DNA from: Takifugu bimaculatus
Taxonomy: Eukaryota; Chordata; Actinopteri; Tetraodontiformes; Tetraodontidae
DNA length: 64,000 nt
Direction of reading: 5' to 3'
NCBI GenBank assembly: GCA_004026145.2
Contig: CP034977.1
Coordinates: 3,883,984-3,947,983 of the forward strand
The notes under the pieces are model-generated. The model was given only the letters and a program-made list of their open reading frames with translations, had not been told where the DNA came from and did no database searches. The position numbers were made by a program, and so were the translations under genes. Positions 1 through 12,720 of the stretch are shown here, piece after piece; the stretch's first letter is position 1; the number at the start of each line of letters is the position of its first letter.

Positions 1-100
1 ATGCTGAGTTCATTTCTCAGTGATGTCATTCGGGGAAGTTGGAAGCACATTTACAACAAAGACGCAACTCTTCCCTGTTGTTCCATAACAACAAGTTGTT

Positions 101-556
101 CCCTTCAGCCCTACCCCCCTGACCCTAACCCTAGCCCTGACCCTAACCCTGGCCCTAGCCCTAGCCCCAGCCCCAGCCCCAACCCTAACCCTAGCCCTAG
201 CCCTGACCCTGACCCTAACCCCAGCCCTGACCCTAACCCTGGCCCTAGCCCTAGCCCCAGCCCCAGCCCCAACCCTAACCCTAACCCTAGCCCTGACCCT
301 AGCCCTAGCCCTAGCCCTGACCCTGACCCTGACCCTGACCCTAACCCTAGCCCTGACCCTAACCCTGGCCCTAACCCTGATCCTGACCCTGACCCTAACC
401 CTGGCCCTAGCCCCAGCCCCAGCCCCAGCCCCAACCCTAACCCTAACCCTGACCCTAGCCCTGACCCTAGCCCTGACCCTAACCCTGACCCTAACCCTGA
501 CCCTAACCCTGACCCTGACCCTGACCCTAACCCTAACCCTAGCCCCAGCCCTTCAG
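101..556. repeat. Degenerate telomere-like hexamer array (interstitial)
   Basis: About 75 head-to-tail hexamers of the form CCCTRR/CCCYRR (CCCTAA, CCCTGA, CCCTAG, CCCCAG, CCCTGG). CCCTAA is the C-strand of the vertebrate telomere repeat TTAGGG, so this reads as a decayed interstitial telomeric sequence or a minisatellite derived from one. It lies upstream of the first visible pik3cb exon, presumably in an intron. The word CCCTTCAG is present at both edges (101-108 and 549-556). Because the unit is a multiple of three with few stop codons, long open frames (Pro-rich on +, Gly/Leu-rich on -) run through it; these are artefacts. Confidence 0.85.
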
Positions 557-1010
557 AGTGAGATAGCCAAGCTGACTGTTTGCTTTGGGTCAGGCTGGTT
601 TTTGTAAGAGAAGGAAGAAAGGCATTGTCAGACGTGATCTTTTTAGAGGTTTTTGTTGGACCAAACTAGAAGGTTTAAAGGGATACAGTAAATATAGGCT
701 AAATATCTGTGCAGATGAGTCTGTGCTGGTCACATGAATGTGCCATTGTTTTAAATGCCAGTGTTTTCTTCATTAGCTGAAGGGTGTTCAGGTAACACGG
801 AACCCGCTGGTAAGGTTCCCACTTCTGGGAGTGTGAACACACAGAGGTGCTGCTCCAATGAATAATCTGCTGGTTGCCACACTTTCCCTGCATCAAGTGT
901 ATCAAGAGTTACTGGATTATATCAACTACTGCTGTAATCTCCCCAGTCATTTTGATGCTTTTCTTATTTATATTACTGAAATAATTCTTCTCCTTCCTCA
1001 ACACGACCAG

Positions 1011-4000
1011 GTCTTCATGAGCTCAGCGCCATAAATGACCAGGAAGTGAAGGACTTCCGCAGTAAAATGACTCGTATTAGCGAAGAAAGGATGCAAACAA
1101 TCGAGAGGATGACGTGCACGGAGTGGCTGCAGGCCAGCTACTCCTCACAGCTGGACGTCCCAGCCGACACCACCACCATGGACGGCACCGACCGGCCAGC
1201 TGACCTGAAAGTCATCATCCATTTTGACCAGTCTCTGGTGAGAGCACGTCTCTTCCACTCAGATTAGGCGTTTTAGCAACGGACTAGCGCGAGGTTGCTA
1301 CCTGCACGTATGAATCAGCCTCAAAACACGCTGATTATTTGTATTCTGGTAAAAAAGTATGATCAAAACTGATGGTTTCCCACATAAATATCAAATATTT
1401 GGTCAGGAACAGTTAGATAAGAGGTTAAAAAGCTTCCTAATAGGAGGAAAATGTGACTGCACATTATGCTTTGATAGTCCGGAGCTCTTCCTGCACAACA
1501 TTGCATAGCTAATGAGCTGAGAACAGTGTGACTCACTGCACCACTACAGCACACAAAACCACTTTGTTTGAGTAGGAAAACTAGCCATGTGACTCTACCA
1601 GCGCGTGCACATGCCTCATAGTTCGGTCACGTGAGTGCTTCATCTGACGGTATTAAATGGGTCAAATCCATCAGCAAAATGATGCCATATTCCCCAACAC
1701 ACATGTAGCAGCTCGAGGGAGCACAGCCTGATTTAGCAGCACCTTACTGACCTTCTCCCTCTCTCTACCTTCTAGCTGCCTTATTCTCCTACTCTTTTAG
1801 ATGCTTTTTAATATATTGATTGCAAGTCAGCTTTGAGAAACATCGTCAATGCGCGTGCACAAACGCCGGCCCTCTAAGCCACTGCACCCAGGTGGACACG
1901 GGCAGGAAGTCTTATTTGAGAAGTTAAACACAATGGGCCACTATTTGGCGAGGAAATGAAGTGATGGGGTTTGTTCTTTATCCTCAGTTTGTCAGTATTT
2001 TTGTCACACAGTTAAGAGAAAAGTTGCTGTTTGCTTCCAGGGGTCCTCAGTGCTGGCCACTTTTTCCTGCTAATCATTGTCAATCTGTGGGAAATTCAGA
2101 ATCTAGGTTTATTTCAGTTATCAGGGCAGTGGCTTGCTATTAATAGGATAGAGCCTGGCTGTGGTACCAGCCCTAAACTTGCTCTGAGGCTCTCCTCACC
2201 TGTATCCATGCACGATCTATGTGGAGGTTTGGTCAAATAGGTCCCGTTTCTCTTCCACTTCAACTTTTAACACATCACCACTTGACTGGTTTCCCACCAG
2301 GACTCGGCCAGCCTGAAGATGGCGTCGACCTGCACCCCCAGAGACTTGATAACACAAGCTGTGAGGAAGTGGCTGACCACCCACGGGCCAGAGGAGGACG
2401 CTTTAAGGGGTCAGTATGTGCTGAGAGTCAGCCACTGTCTGGAGTTCCTCTGTGGAGACCATCCACTGATTCAGTACAAGGTCAGTGTCTGCAGCATCTG
2501 TCATTGACTGATGATTGACCCTCTTTGGGATTCATCTCTGTTGTCCATCCAGTAGTATTTGCGGGTCTCCCAGCAGCTTACGCCACACGTGGGCACTTAG
2601 CTATCGTACACCTCTGGAGACCTATAATCTGCTCCCTACAGATGGATGGAAATGGGCCTCAGTATAAAAACAGCAACATTTAATTACATGAACTAGATAG
2701 TTTGATGTGTGAGCAAGTAGAACATGTAACATGCCATAAAGAGAAGCTAATATTGGCGTAGAGCTACGATCCCAGCTAAACAAACTTCAGTATGAGTGTG
2801 CAGCCAGGCTTTTACAGCCTCGCTCTCAGAGCTAATGTGGTTGCGTGTCTTTTTAGATAGAAATCTCAGTCTTCAGCTGTTTTGCATTTACATTATCTTG
2901 TCTTCTCATTCCTAATGCAATGATGAAACCATCAGACGGAAACTAGATATGCACGTAGCTCAACCATTTTTTTTCTGCATGTGGTTTGTTTGCAGTACAT
3001 CCGCACATGCATGCAAGCCAAGGAGCCCCCCCATGTCACCCTGGTCCACAACAACACCATCAAGACCATGTTTGAACGGGACATCTGTGCTATCAGAGCT
3101 GCACTCACTCCTAAATCCTGCAGCCTACCTTTACCACTACCTCCCAAGAAAAGAGCGCCCACGGTCAGTTGACTGTCTCACTTCTGGACACACACACACA
3201 CGCACACACACACGCGCGCCTCTCAGATGATCCAGGAGGGGTTTTAGATGGACCCTGATATCTACCCCTGCGTCCTCAATGCTGTGTTCCCTTTGAACAC
3301 ATTTGTGAAGGCGCCACGGTTTTCAGGATTCATCTGTGCAGAACCGAGCAGGTGTGGAGGTTTACAGAGTCAACATGGACTTGGCTGCTGCCACCTGTCT
3401 TTTATGACGCCGCCTTCTAAATATGGCTAAATAAACCCACGCAGCCCTCTTGTCAGAGCACATTGCTGGCACCTTGCTGATGCCAGATGCACAGTGACAT
3501 CACTTATAGACACGAGCACACCCTATTTAAGCGCCAGGGTGAATTTAACAGGCCTTCGTGACCAAAGACTTGACTCCTTTTTTTTTTAATTCAGTCAGCA
3601 GAGTGTGAGTATCTGTTTCAGGATGTCTGTCCTGACCCTCCCAATGTCATGATTAAAGCCTGATTTACAGTAAAAACAGAAACCATTGACCACACTTCCA
3701 CATTTCTGAAGGATTACATGCACATTCAGTGTCACAATCTTGGTTTTATGGTAAATGTAAACTGGAAACCTTGTAGTTCAATGATTCTTCATACTGAAGA
3801 TCACAGATCTAGCAGAGATCTCCAGAACTTCAGCGTGCTTCACCAATCAGGGCTGTTTGGCATCTATACAGGAAAGGAAAGGAAGGGAGAGCACTTAGTG
3901 CGTGCTGCTACGGAGGCTTCATCGATTGCTAATTCTCTTTAAATTCTCTTTCAACCGACTCATTATTTTGGCCCTAAACCTTATCTCCTCTCCTTTCTGC

Positions 4001-7000
4001 TGCCAACATCAGCATAGAAATATTGCAGAGTATTAACTCCATATTTTTGCTAAAACCAGGGCTGTTTTCCTGAGTTTGGAGGAAAAATTCCATTTGAACA
4101 TGAAAATCTTTCACCAATCTTCAAATACCATTCAGTGATTGGGGAGAGTCTCCTCTAACAATACTGATTGATTTATTTTTTAGAATGGGAAGGTGCATGT
4201 TCGCTGAGAAGTGAGGTGTTTACTTGGTGGTTATTATTTATTGGCCTTGAGAATGTACAATCAAAAGTGATGCTCAGCAACTATTAGCTTAGGCTAATGG
4301 CCCATTAGCTCATCTGCTACTAACATTCAGATCATCAACGCGAGATATAAACATACTGTACTGCCAATTGCCTGGGAGGTAATATTAAAATAAAGACGAT
4401 GTTCCAGATTGGTTCCACTCGCAGCCTGTCCCAGGCATGAGTGCTGTTATTAGTCATGTTCGGAGGCCGAAGAATCATGTGATGGATGTTTTTGCCTCTG
4501 ACCCCTTGTTTTGCAAGTGTGCAGAAGCTGCCGGGTGTTGTGCATGTGGGAGGAGGTATTTTTACAACATACATTGTGCTCACGCTGTTCTTCCCTCATT
4601 CTCCCCCGCAGCAAGTACAGACGTGCGTGTGGGACGTGTCCAGCCCCTTCAAGATTGTCCTGGTGAACGCCAGCAAGGTGAATGCGGAGGAGACGGCTAA
4701 GGTAAACGTCCATATCCATGGGACATTCACTCAGGTCCTGACACAGTTACATCATCAACATGTTGGGCAAAGATGCTGATCCAGGGTCTTCGTTTGTGTC
4801 TGTGCACGCGGATATATTTAATAAAATGCCGCCTCTTCAGATGTAATTGATTTAAACGGCACGAACGGCATGATGAGCTCCTCTCCTGTCGCAGGTCCAG
4901 GTGAGGGCTGGGCTCTTCCATGGGACAGAGCTTCTGTGTAAGCCTGCAGTGAGCAGCGAGAGCAGCGGGCGGTCGGACCACGCGTGGAAAGACACCACGC
5001 TGGAGTTCGAGCTCCCCGTCTGCGACCTGCCACGCATGACGCGCCTCTGTTTCGCCATCTACGCTGTCATGGACAAAGTAAAGAAGCAGAAATCCACCAA
5101 AAACACTCACATAAACAAGTACCAGACCATCCGCAAAGCCGGCAAAGTGGTGAGAAACGCGCTGCTTGTACCTTTGAGTAGCCACTGACTCAGATGTTTC
5201 TAACCAGGCTAACTATCGTTGGTTCTGGCTTGTGTTGCAGCACTACCCTATAGCCTGGGTCAACACCATGGTGTTTGACTACAAGGGCCAACTGAAGACG
5301 GGAGACATCATCTTGCACTGCTGGTCTTCATTTCCTGGTAAGCACACACACAGTTGTGGTTGAGCTATCTTCCGCTGCTCGGGGTTTGAGCTCCTGCTCA
5401 GGGTTTGAGCTCCTGCTCAGGGTTTGAGCTCCTGCTCAGGGTTCGAGCTCCTGCTCACACTCTCTGTCTGTCTGTGTCTGACGCCAGATGAGCTTGAGGA
5501 GATGCTGAACCCCATTGGGACGATCCAGACCAACCCTTACACAGAAAATGCTACAGCGCTGCACATCAGCTTTCCTGAGTACTCATCACATCCCATCATC
5601 TTCCCTCTGTTTGACAAGGTCATTATTGTCATAATCAGGCCACGATTAATGAGGAATGTAATAAATGTTTCCAGTTTTGCACACAGGGGCTGCCTTCTCT
5701 TGCACTTTTACTTTAAAACATGTTATAAACGTATGATGGGGGCTCCTGAATCTGGCGCCTGTGACTGTGGTGAAGCTGATATGAGCGGCTCAGGAGGGGC
5801 TCGGCCTGCCTGACGCCTCGTGTCTGCCCCCACCCCCGTTCATGCAGCTCTCACTCTTTCAGATACTGGAAAAGGCTGCAGAGATCGCTGGGGCGAGCGA
5901 CTGTGCCTCCATGGTGAGTGGCTCCGTATGGACCCTCGTATTGTTTACCTCTGTCCTCCTTTCTGAATGTGCTGAGAGACACAGTTAGAGACACACACAC
6001 CATTGGTGCACGGGCACAGATTCAAATTTTAGTACATTCAGAACTACGAGAACTCAGATTAGCTGGAGGCTCTCCTGCCTCGCACTCCTGGGCGTGTTGC
6101 AGCCAGTTACGTAATCCTATGTTGAGGATGTGCCCGAGCAGACCTTTCAAAGAAGGTGTGTGAAGGTTCAGCTCAACCCAGACCTCCAGCTAATGCTGTT
6201 TTAGAGGATTTCCAATGAATGCTGACTCGTTTTCTAGAGCTACTGATAACATTAGTGCAAACAATGAGCCTTTTTAACGCCTTCATGTGAAAGAAACTAC
6301 CTTCCTGGTGCTCCTGGAGTTTGTGTTGTTGAGAACTTTGAGGCTCTCCTGCCATCTTGTGGTTATTAACCACTGTTCCTCATCCACTCATCAGACTCTT
6401 TCCTCTTCAGTCTCCTTGATACCTTCATCCTCCCAACCAACCCTCATTCCATTGACACCGTGTCTTTTAGGGTCGCGGGGGTAAGAAGTTCCACATCGAG
6501 CTGAAGGAGATCATGGAGCGAGATGCCCTCTCTCAGCTGTGTGAGAACGAGAAGGATCTGATCTGGACACTACGTTATGACTGCAGAGAGAATTTCCCTC
6601 AGTCGCTACCCAAGCTGCTGCTATCTGTGAAGTGGAGCAAACATGAGGATATGGCCCAGGTCAGCCAGCACACCCACGCTCAAAACACACTTTTACAGAT
6701 TTTAGAATTCCAGTTCTACTCCAGAGAGGGTTTGCTCTCTTCCCTGACCTGTTATAGTTGCATAAGCTAAGAGGCACGTGGAGAACACGGCCATTATTTG
6801 CTGAATCATTTCAGAAAAGTGTTTTAAACGCTAAATGTCCGTTTCATAACCAGGTCATACATGTTTATGTGTGTGTGTGCGCGTGTGTGTGTGCCTCAGC
6901 TTCAGGCACTGCTACAGATCTGGCCCAGACTGTGTCCCAGAGATGCTCTGGAGCTTCTGGACTTCAACTACCCCGACCAGTACGTCAGAGAATATGCTGT

Positions 7001-10000
7001 GAACTGCCTGCGAGACATGAGGTGAGCGCGCGCTTCCACCCCCGCGGTGACGTGGCCATCTGGTTTCTGTTCTCATGCCCACCTTAGAGGATCCTGGAGT
7101 CCCATCTAACCGCGTCTTCCTCTCTCCCTTCATCAGCAATGATGAGCTGTCACAGTACTTGTTACAGTTGGTGCAGGTGTTGCGATACGAGCCCTACTAC
7201 GACTGCGCCCTCACCCATTTCCTGTTGGAACGCGCCCAGTCCAGCCGCAAAATAGGACACTTCCTCTTCTGGCATCTGCGGTGTGTACTGCGCATGCGCG
7301 TCTGCCTGCAGAAAGCAGTTTAGAGTGAACTGTTCTGCTGCCCCCTACAGGTCGGAAATACACATGCCAGCTGTTTCTGTCCAGTTCTCCCTGATCCTGG
7401 AAGCCTACTGCAGAGGCAGCATCCCTCATATTGAGGTTTTAAAGAAACAGGTAGGACACACACACACACACACGTGCACGCGCACTCTTTAGGAGTTTAG
7501 GAGAAGCTGCAGTTTTTCTGCCCAACCACCACAGAAAGGGCTGTAAATCCTTGAGGGATTTTGTTTGTGCTCTCAGCTGTGGATCCTGACAGGATAACAA
7601 TCAGGGATATTTTTAGGCCCCGTCATTACGACGGTCGCTTCACCCACCTGCCCTCTGACCTTTGCCCTTTTGAAGTCACTCACTTGCTCCTGTTTCCTCG
7701 GAGGAAGAGTCATTTATCTGGACTTTTCCTGTTTAGGAGAACCTGCACAGGGCCTTAGAATTACAATGCTGCCAATATTCCCAGACGTCACTCAGATATT
7801 TATGTCCTTGCTCATCGCCAGGTGGAAGCCCTGAATAAACTAAAAGCTGTGAATGAGCTTATTAAACTGGGAACCCTAAAGAATGCCCGAAGCAAGACCA
7901 AGGAGGCCATGTTGACCAAGGAAGCCATGATGACCTGCTTAAGACAGACCGGCTTCTCGGAGACTCTGTCCGACCTGCATTCCCCTCTAAATCCAAATAT
8001 TTTGCTTTCCGGCATTAAGTAAGACGGCACCCAACTGATCACGGTTCGGATTTCAGTCCTGTTTTTGTCGTGTCCTCCTCCCCTTTCACACGCGTTGCTC
8101 TTCCCCCCGTCAGTGTGGAAAAGTGTCGCTACATGGACTCGAAGATGAAGCCGCTGTGGATTGTTTACAACAACAAGCTGCTGGTGGGAGACATGTTGGG
8201 AATCATCTTCAAGAATGGCGACGGTGAGAGGAACCTTTCACAGCAGCTTTAAAAGTGCCGATCGCTGATGTTTTCCCTTTGTCTTCACGCACTTCAGATC
8301 TCAGACAAGACATGTTGACCCTCCAGATTTTGAGGCTTATGGATCGACTATGGAAGGAAGCTAATCTGGACCTCAGGTGAGTTTGTCTTCTTCACATCTG
8401 TGCGTCTCCTGTTCCAGTCTTTGGGAGTCGTTTGTTCCTCCTCTCTGTGGGGAAGAGGAAGCAGGCGGAACGCTAAATCACCACATGCTAGTTGGACCTC
8501 AGAACCTCTTTGACTGACACATAAGCTGTCTCCATTTAATCCTAATTAAATCCACACTCTTTGCGCTCTTTCCAAAATTGTTCTCTCCCTCTGTCATGCG
8601 CTCACATCTGGAGTCGAGCAGTGGAGATGATTATTTTGACAGTTGGGTTGGAGGACAGTGCGTCACATCATGGCGACGCAGGTTCAGATGGATGTCAACA
8701 CATTGATAAAGTTTTAGGGACGCACACACTGGGTGCACGGACGCTGCGGCCACATCTACCTTCTAAATGTTCATGTTCAGTTTCCACTTGGTTAAAATCT
8801 AACCTTTTTCTTCTTTCTCTGTGTGTCATGCAGAATCGTGCCCTATGGTTGCCTAGCAACAGGCGACCGTGCAGGTCTAATCGAGGTTGTTTCATCAGCA
8901 GACACGATCGCCAACATCCAGCTGACGAGCAGCAACATGGCGGCAGCGGCTGCCTTCAACAAAGACGCTTTGCTCAACTGGATCAAAGAAAGGAATTCTG
9001 GGTAAAATGCTGCCCTCTTTTGAACTTTTTGGACCATTTCTGCGCTCTGAAGCTGCATTAGTTCACTGCACAATCTCTAAAGCAAAGCAATGCATGATGT
9101 GTTGGCAGTGACGCTCTGGAACGCGCCATCGAGGAGTTCACGCTGTCCTGCGCGGGTTACTGCGTAGCCACTTATGTTCTGGGGATCGGAGACCGCCACA
9201 GTGACAATATCATGGTTCGCAGTAACGGGCAGGTGGGACGGACTCTCCTTTACTCTCCCAGTATCTCCAGCTTCCTCTTTTAACCAGGCTCGGTGATCAT
9301 CCTCCTTGTCTCGTCTAGCTTTTTCATATAGACTTCGGCCACATCCTGGGTAACTTCAAGTCCAAGTTCGGCATCAAGAGGGAACGCGTTCCGTTTATCC
9401 TAACACACGACTTCATCCATGTCATTCAGCAAGGCAAGACAGGACAGGCAGAAAAATTTGGAAGGTTCGTTTTTTCCATTACTTTTCTCTCACCTTTAAA
9501 TGTATTTGCAGCTAAGGTGTGTAAAAAATTGTGTGTTAAGAAAAAAATAATCCAATAATGAGGCGTCCGGGTTGTTCGGCTAACGAGTGCAGTACCCACA
9601 TCTACCAGCAGTCGGCAGTAGAAGCTCACTGTTGGAGAACTATACTGTGGAGTTCGTGTTCAATTAGTTTAGTTAAATTAGTTTAGTTAAACTAGCTCTT
9701 AAATATTATTCAATTCAGTCACATGTTATGAAACTGTAATATTAGGCTGATGTCTTCAGGATCTCCTGATTAAAATACTTTTAATGGATTAAATGGTGTT
9801 CTGGTGTGTCTAAAAAATGACATCTAGAATATTAAAAGCTGTAAGTATTGCATATATAAATTATATCTAGACAGGTGAATATTTTATGGTCCAAAACCTA
9901 CCTTATAAAGTTCCTTTAGACCTTAAATTGAAGTCTAACTATGCATCCAATGCTGATACCGATACTGGTGTGTGGGGAAATTTTGGAGTTACACATTTTG

Positions 10001-11450
10001 TCTAATCAGACTTTGTTTACTATGTTGGTTTTGTGATAAAAGATGTGGACAAGTCGCTGTGTCCATGAAAATACCAGTCCATCTTCATGGCCTACATTTT
10101 TAACTGTACCAGAAGGGGGTGAACCAGCAACGACAGGTCCTGTGTTACATCAACTGCAGCCTCGTGTTACCAGTTAATAAATGATCTGATAGTAGTAAAA
10201 GAGCCTGAACAGCTGCTTATCATGATGCCAACAGTGTCTACAGGCAATTATTAGCAGCTTATAGCTTTGGATCTTACAAAAGGCAGAACAAAAGCCAATA
10301 TGAGCGAATCTATGAGGGGATTTCAGGTAAACACTGGTGCTCTGCAGGGATCCTGTTGATCTGTTCTCGTCTGTGGGTTCGAGAGAGTCCTGTGTACACA
10401 GAGCAAAGACTGGACATATGCAGCAATTTCGGGTCAAACACAGAACCAGTTGTAGGCGCTGTAACCTGCAGGGCTTCTCCTGCCTGCAGGCTCCCCCTGA
10501 GCTCAGAGCTGCCTGGTGGTTGGTGGCTGTTTGGTATTTTACAGGAAGCAACATTGTAAATCATGTGAAATCATTTTTGCACTTGCTTTGATCAGGTTTA
10601 GGTGGATGTGTGGATTATTCCTGTCTGTTCACGCTGAGATTGTGTTGATTTTCCCTCGCAGTTTCCGTCAGTACTGTGAAAAAGCCTATTTGATCCTGAG
10701 GAAGAATGGGAACCTCTTCATCACTCTGTTTGCCCTCATGCTGACCGCTGGGCTGCCTGAACTCACCTCAGTTAAAGATATCCAGTATTTAAAGGTATGG
10801 CACGCTTCCATTCACGCCCTCACACCTTCAGTTTGGCCTTTTTCTGCAGTTCCTTCTGGTTCCAGTCAGTTCTGGAAAGAGGTGGAAGACAAGATAAAAG
10901 CTATGAATAGTTTAAAGGTCATAAACGGATGTAGGTGTGGGATAAAGAAGGAGCAAAAAGCTACTTTTGGTGATGGAAATATTGATTTAATCATGAGCAA
11001 CTCGGATCATATTTAAGGGAATAAGTGGACAGTTCCCAACAGGATAATCAAGGGTAATTGAGACTAACACTTAATTAAATGTGGTGGGTAAAACCGGTTT
11101 AAATTAACCATTAATTTAAACAATTCTCCCAATCGCCACATAATTAGAAGAACATCAGCGCTACATTTTAGGAGTGAGATACGGTATGTGATCCACATGC
11201 TTCAAAACACTGCTCTCAACATGTCTCCCTCCTCCTCCCCCTCCTCTTCCTTCCCCTGCTCGTCCTCCCCCCCCCCCCAACCCAACCCCCCCCCCCCACC
11301 CCCCACCTGCAGGACTCTCTGGCTCTGGGTAAATCGGACGACGAGGCTCTGAAACAGTTCCGGCAGAAGTTTGACGAGGCTCTGAGAGAGAGCTGGACTA
11401 CCAAAGTCAACTGGATGGCCCACAATGTGGCCAAAGACAACCGCTCCTAG
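1011..11450 (+). CDS. pik3cb: Phosphatidylinositol 4,5-bisphosphate 3-kinase catalytic subunit beta (p110-beta), 5'-partial
   Basis: Class IA PI3-kinase catalytic subunit; makes PIP3 at the plasma membrane and pairs with p85 regulatory subunits. Twenty coding exons are visible: 1011-1237, 2301-2480, 2996-3163, 4612-4701, 4895-5149, 5241-5337, 5488-5618, 5863-5913, 6471-6659, 6900-7021, 7137-7280, 7351-7450, 7822-8018, 8114-8223, 8298-8376, 8834-9001, 9109-9232, 9319-9464, 10662-10794, 11313-11450. They encode about 948 residues from GLHEL onward: Ras-binding, C2 (RAGLFHGTELLCK), helical and kinase domains, with catalytic loop GDRHSDNIM, activation-loop start DFG and C-terminus WMAHNVAKDNRS. 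The first ~130 residues (adaptor-binding domain) lie upstream of the window. The C2 segment KYQTIRKAGKVHYP and the tail fit p110-beta rather than p110-delta. An 18-bp in-frame duplication sits at 7897-7932, and the Arg after FG at the exon 18/19 junction of other p110-beta proteins is Ser here. Confidence 0.95.
5382..5457. repeat. 19-bp minisatellite, four copies
   Basis: Four contiguous copies of GGGTTTGAGCTCCTGCTCA, the last with one change (TTT to TTC), at 5382, 5401, 5420 and 5439. It lies in the pik3cb intron immediately upstream of the exon starting at 5488. Confidence 0.9.
6869..6892. repeat. (TG)n microsatellite abutting a 3' splice site
   Basis: TG/CG dinucleotides run up to the CCTCAG acceptor of the pik3cb exon beginning at 6900. 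Confidence 0.8.
9465..10661 (+). other. Largest visible pik3cb intron
   Basis: A 1.2-kb intron between the activation-loop exon (ends 9464, phase 2) and the exon encoding FRQYCEKAY (starts 10662). AT-rich; no ORF, repeat or regulatory element stands out. Confidence 0.8.
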
Positions 11451-12720
11451 AGCCGCAGAGCCCCCCCACACATAAACACACACACACACTCTCTCTCTGC
11501 AGTGGCTGCAGTGTGAGTGCATGAGAGGTGTCCATGGAGACGGAGACGGCCACCCTGGGTTAAAGAAGGGAATCGTCATAATATCCCAAAGACGAGCAGA
11601 TTCAGGAACACCTGGCTTCGACCTCCGCCTCCTTTAAAACTGATCGTCTTTGACATTTCTATGTAAAATAAAACCACAGCGGGGGGGGGGGGGATCCTTG
11701 CACGTTTTGCACAGGCACATCAGCTGGAGGGAAGTGGAACACCCACCCCGTCCACACTAAAGAGGAGCTGCCCCCCCCCCACGGAGAAAGAGGACAACAT
11801 AAGTGCCGTGTTGGGGCGGAGGAATTTCCATCTTGTATGGGTGGTGATGTGGTTTAACCGCTGCCCTGAACTAGTCTGACATCAGGAAAAAGAGGTACCA
11901 GATGGTGAAGATGCTTTCATCTTCTGTCCTGAAACCACGGCGACCACAGGAAGTGCATCTTACCTGTTGGTGCCGCTGCCCCGGCTGCCCCGGCTGCCCC
12001 GGTGAGCCTCAGAGCTGTGCCAGACTACTTGACTATGGAAGAGAAGGCCTGACTGGAGGAGCAGATGCCCCGAGCCTCTCGGTCCGTTGGTCAACCGACC
12101 GCCAAACACTGGAATGTTTCTAGAGCTGTTAAAAAAATTCTGAACACAAAGATGATTTTTCATGGTTTCTCTTTATTTGGTGATTGCGGTGTGCCTATTC
12201 TCCTTTCAAACGTTTCAAATCCAGAACATTATCGGAGAAAGTTGGACTTATTAATGCTTTTAAGCGACTTGGGACCAAAACTAATGGCAACCTGTAATAA
12301 TTCCGAAGATGATGTCGTTTTTTTTTTTTAATGTTTGAGCTGAATGTGACCGTTTGTGCCGCTGTTTTTAAGCCTCTTTGTCTTTGTGGGCCTGGAGGGC
12401 GCCGGTGGGCCGGGTTTATCAGTAGGGACGCGACACTGCAATGCAAAGATGTTTTCTCCTTTTCGACATTTGGTGCTCCCAGCATCTGCGTCTGTCTTGG
12501 TTTCTGTGCAATATCCGGCGGTGTTCTGTGAAAGCGTAGGCCAGGTCCGAACCGTGGTTCCTCAGCTGGCCCGTCTGCCGACTCCGCTGTAATTTTGCAC
12601 CATTCGCCTTCAAAAGTCTCAGACACTGGATATTGTAAATTGTACATGCTTTTTTTTTTGTTTGCTGTTTTTTTTTTCATAGGAGATTTTATTAAAGTTA
12701 TTTTCCACTGTTCTGCATGT
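11451..12720 (+). other. pik3cb 3' UTR and poly(A) signals
   Basis: Begins after the TAG at 11448-11450. It holds an early AATAAA (11667-11672), G/C homopolymer runs near 11680 and 11770, a short GC-rich tandem (CGGCTGCCCC, about 11975-12000), and a late ATTAAA at 12691-12696 preceded by T-runs. The late signal is the likelier main polyadenylation site; the exact end is not proven. Confidence 0.6.

Noticed and set aside
101..556. True chromosome end (telomere) at the left edge
   Set aside because: The repeats are highly degenerate and unique sequence lies on both sides; pik3cb must also continue to the left.
1..561. 186-codon Pro/Asp/Ser/Asn-rich open frame, and its Gly/Leu-rich antisense partner
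   Set aside because: Produced by the telomere-like hexamer array; a 6-bp unit without stops stays open in several frames. No homology, no splice context.
1011..11450. pik3cd (p110-delta) as the identity of the first gene
   Set aside because: Only the NV-KDNR-like last residues recall p110-delta; C2 and helical segments (KYQTIRKAGKVHYP, SSFPDELEEMLNP) match p110-beta.
11202..11579. 125-codon minus-strand ORF
   Set aside because: Antisense to the last pik3cb exon and the C-rich intron end.
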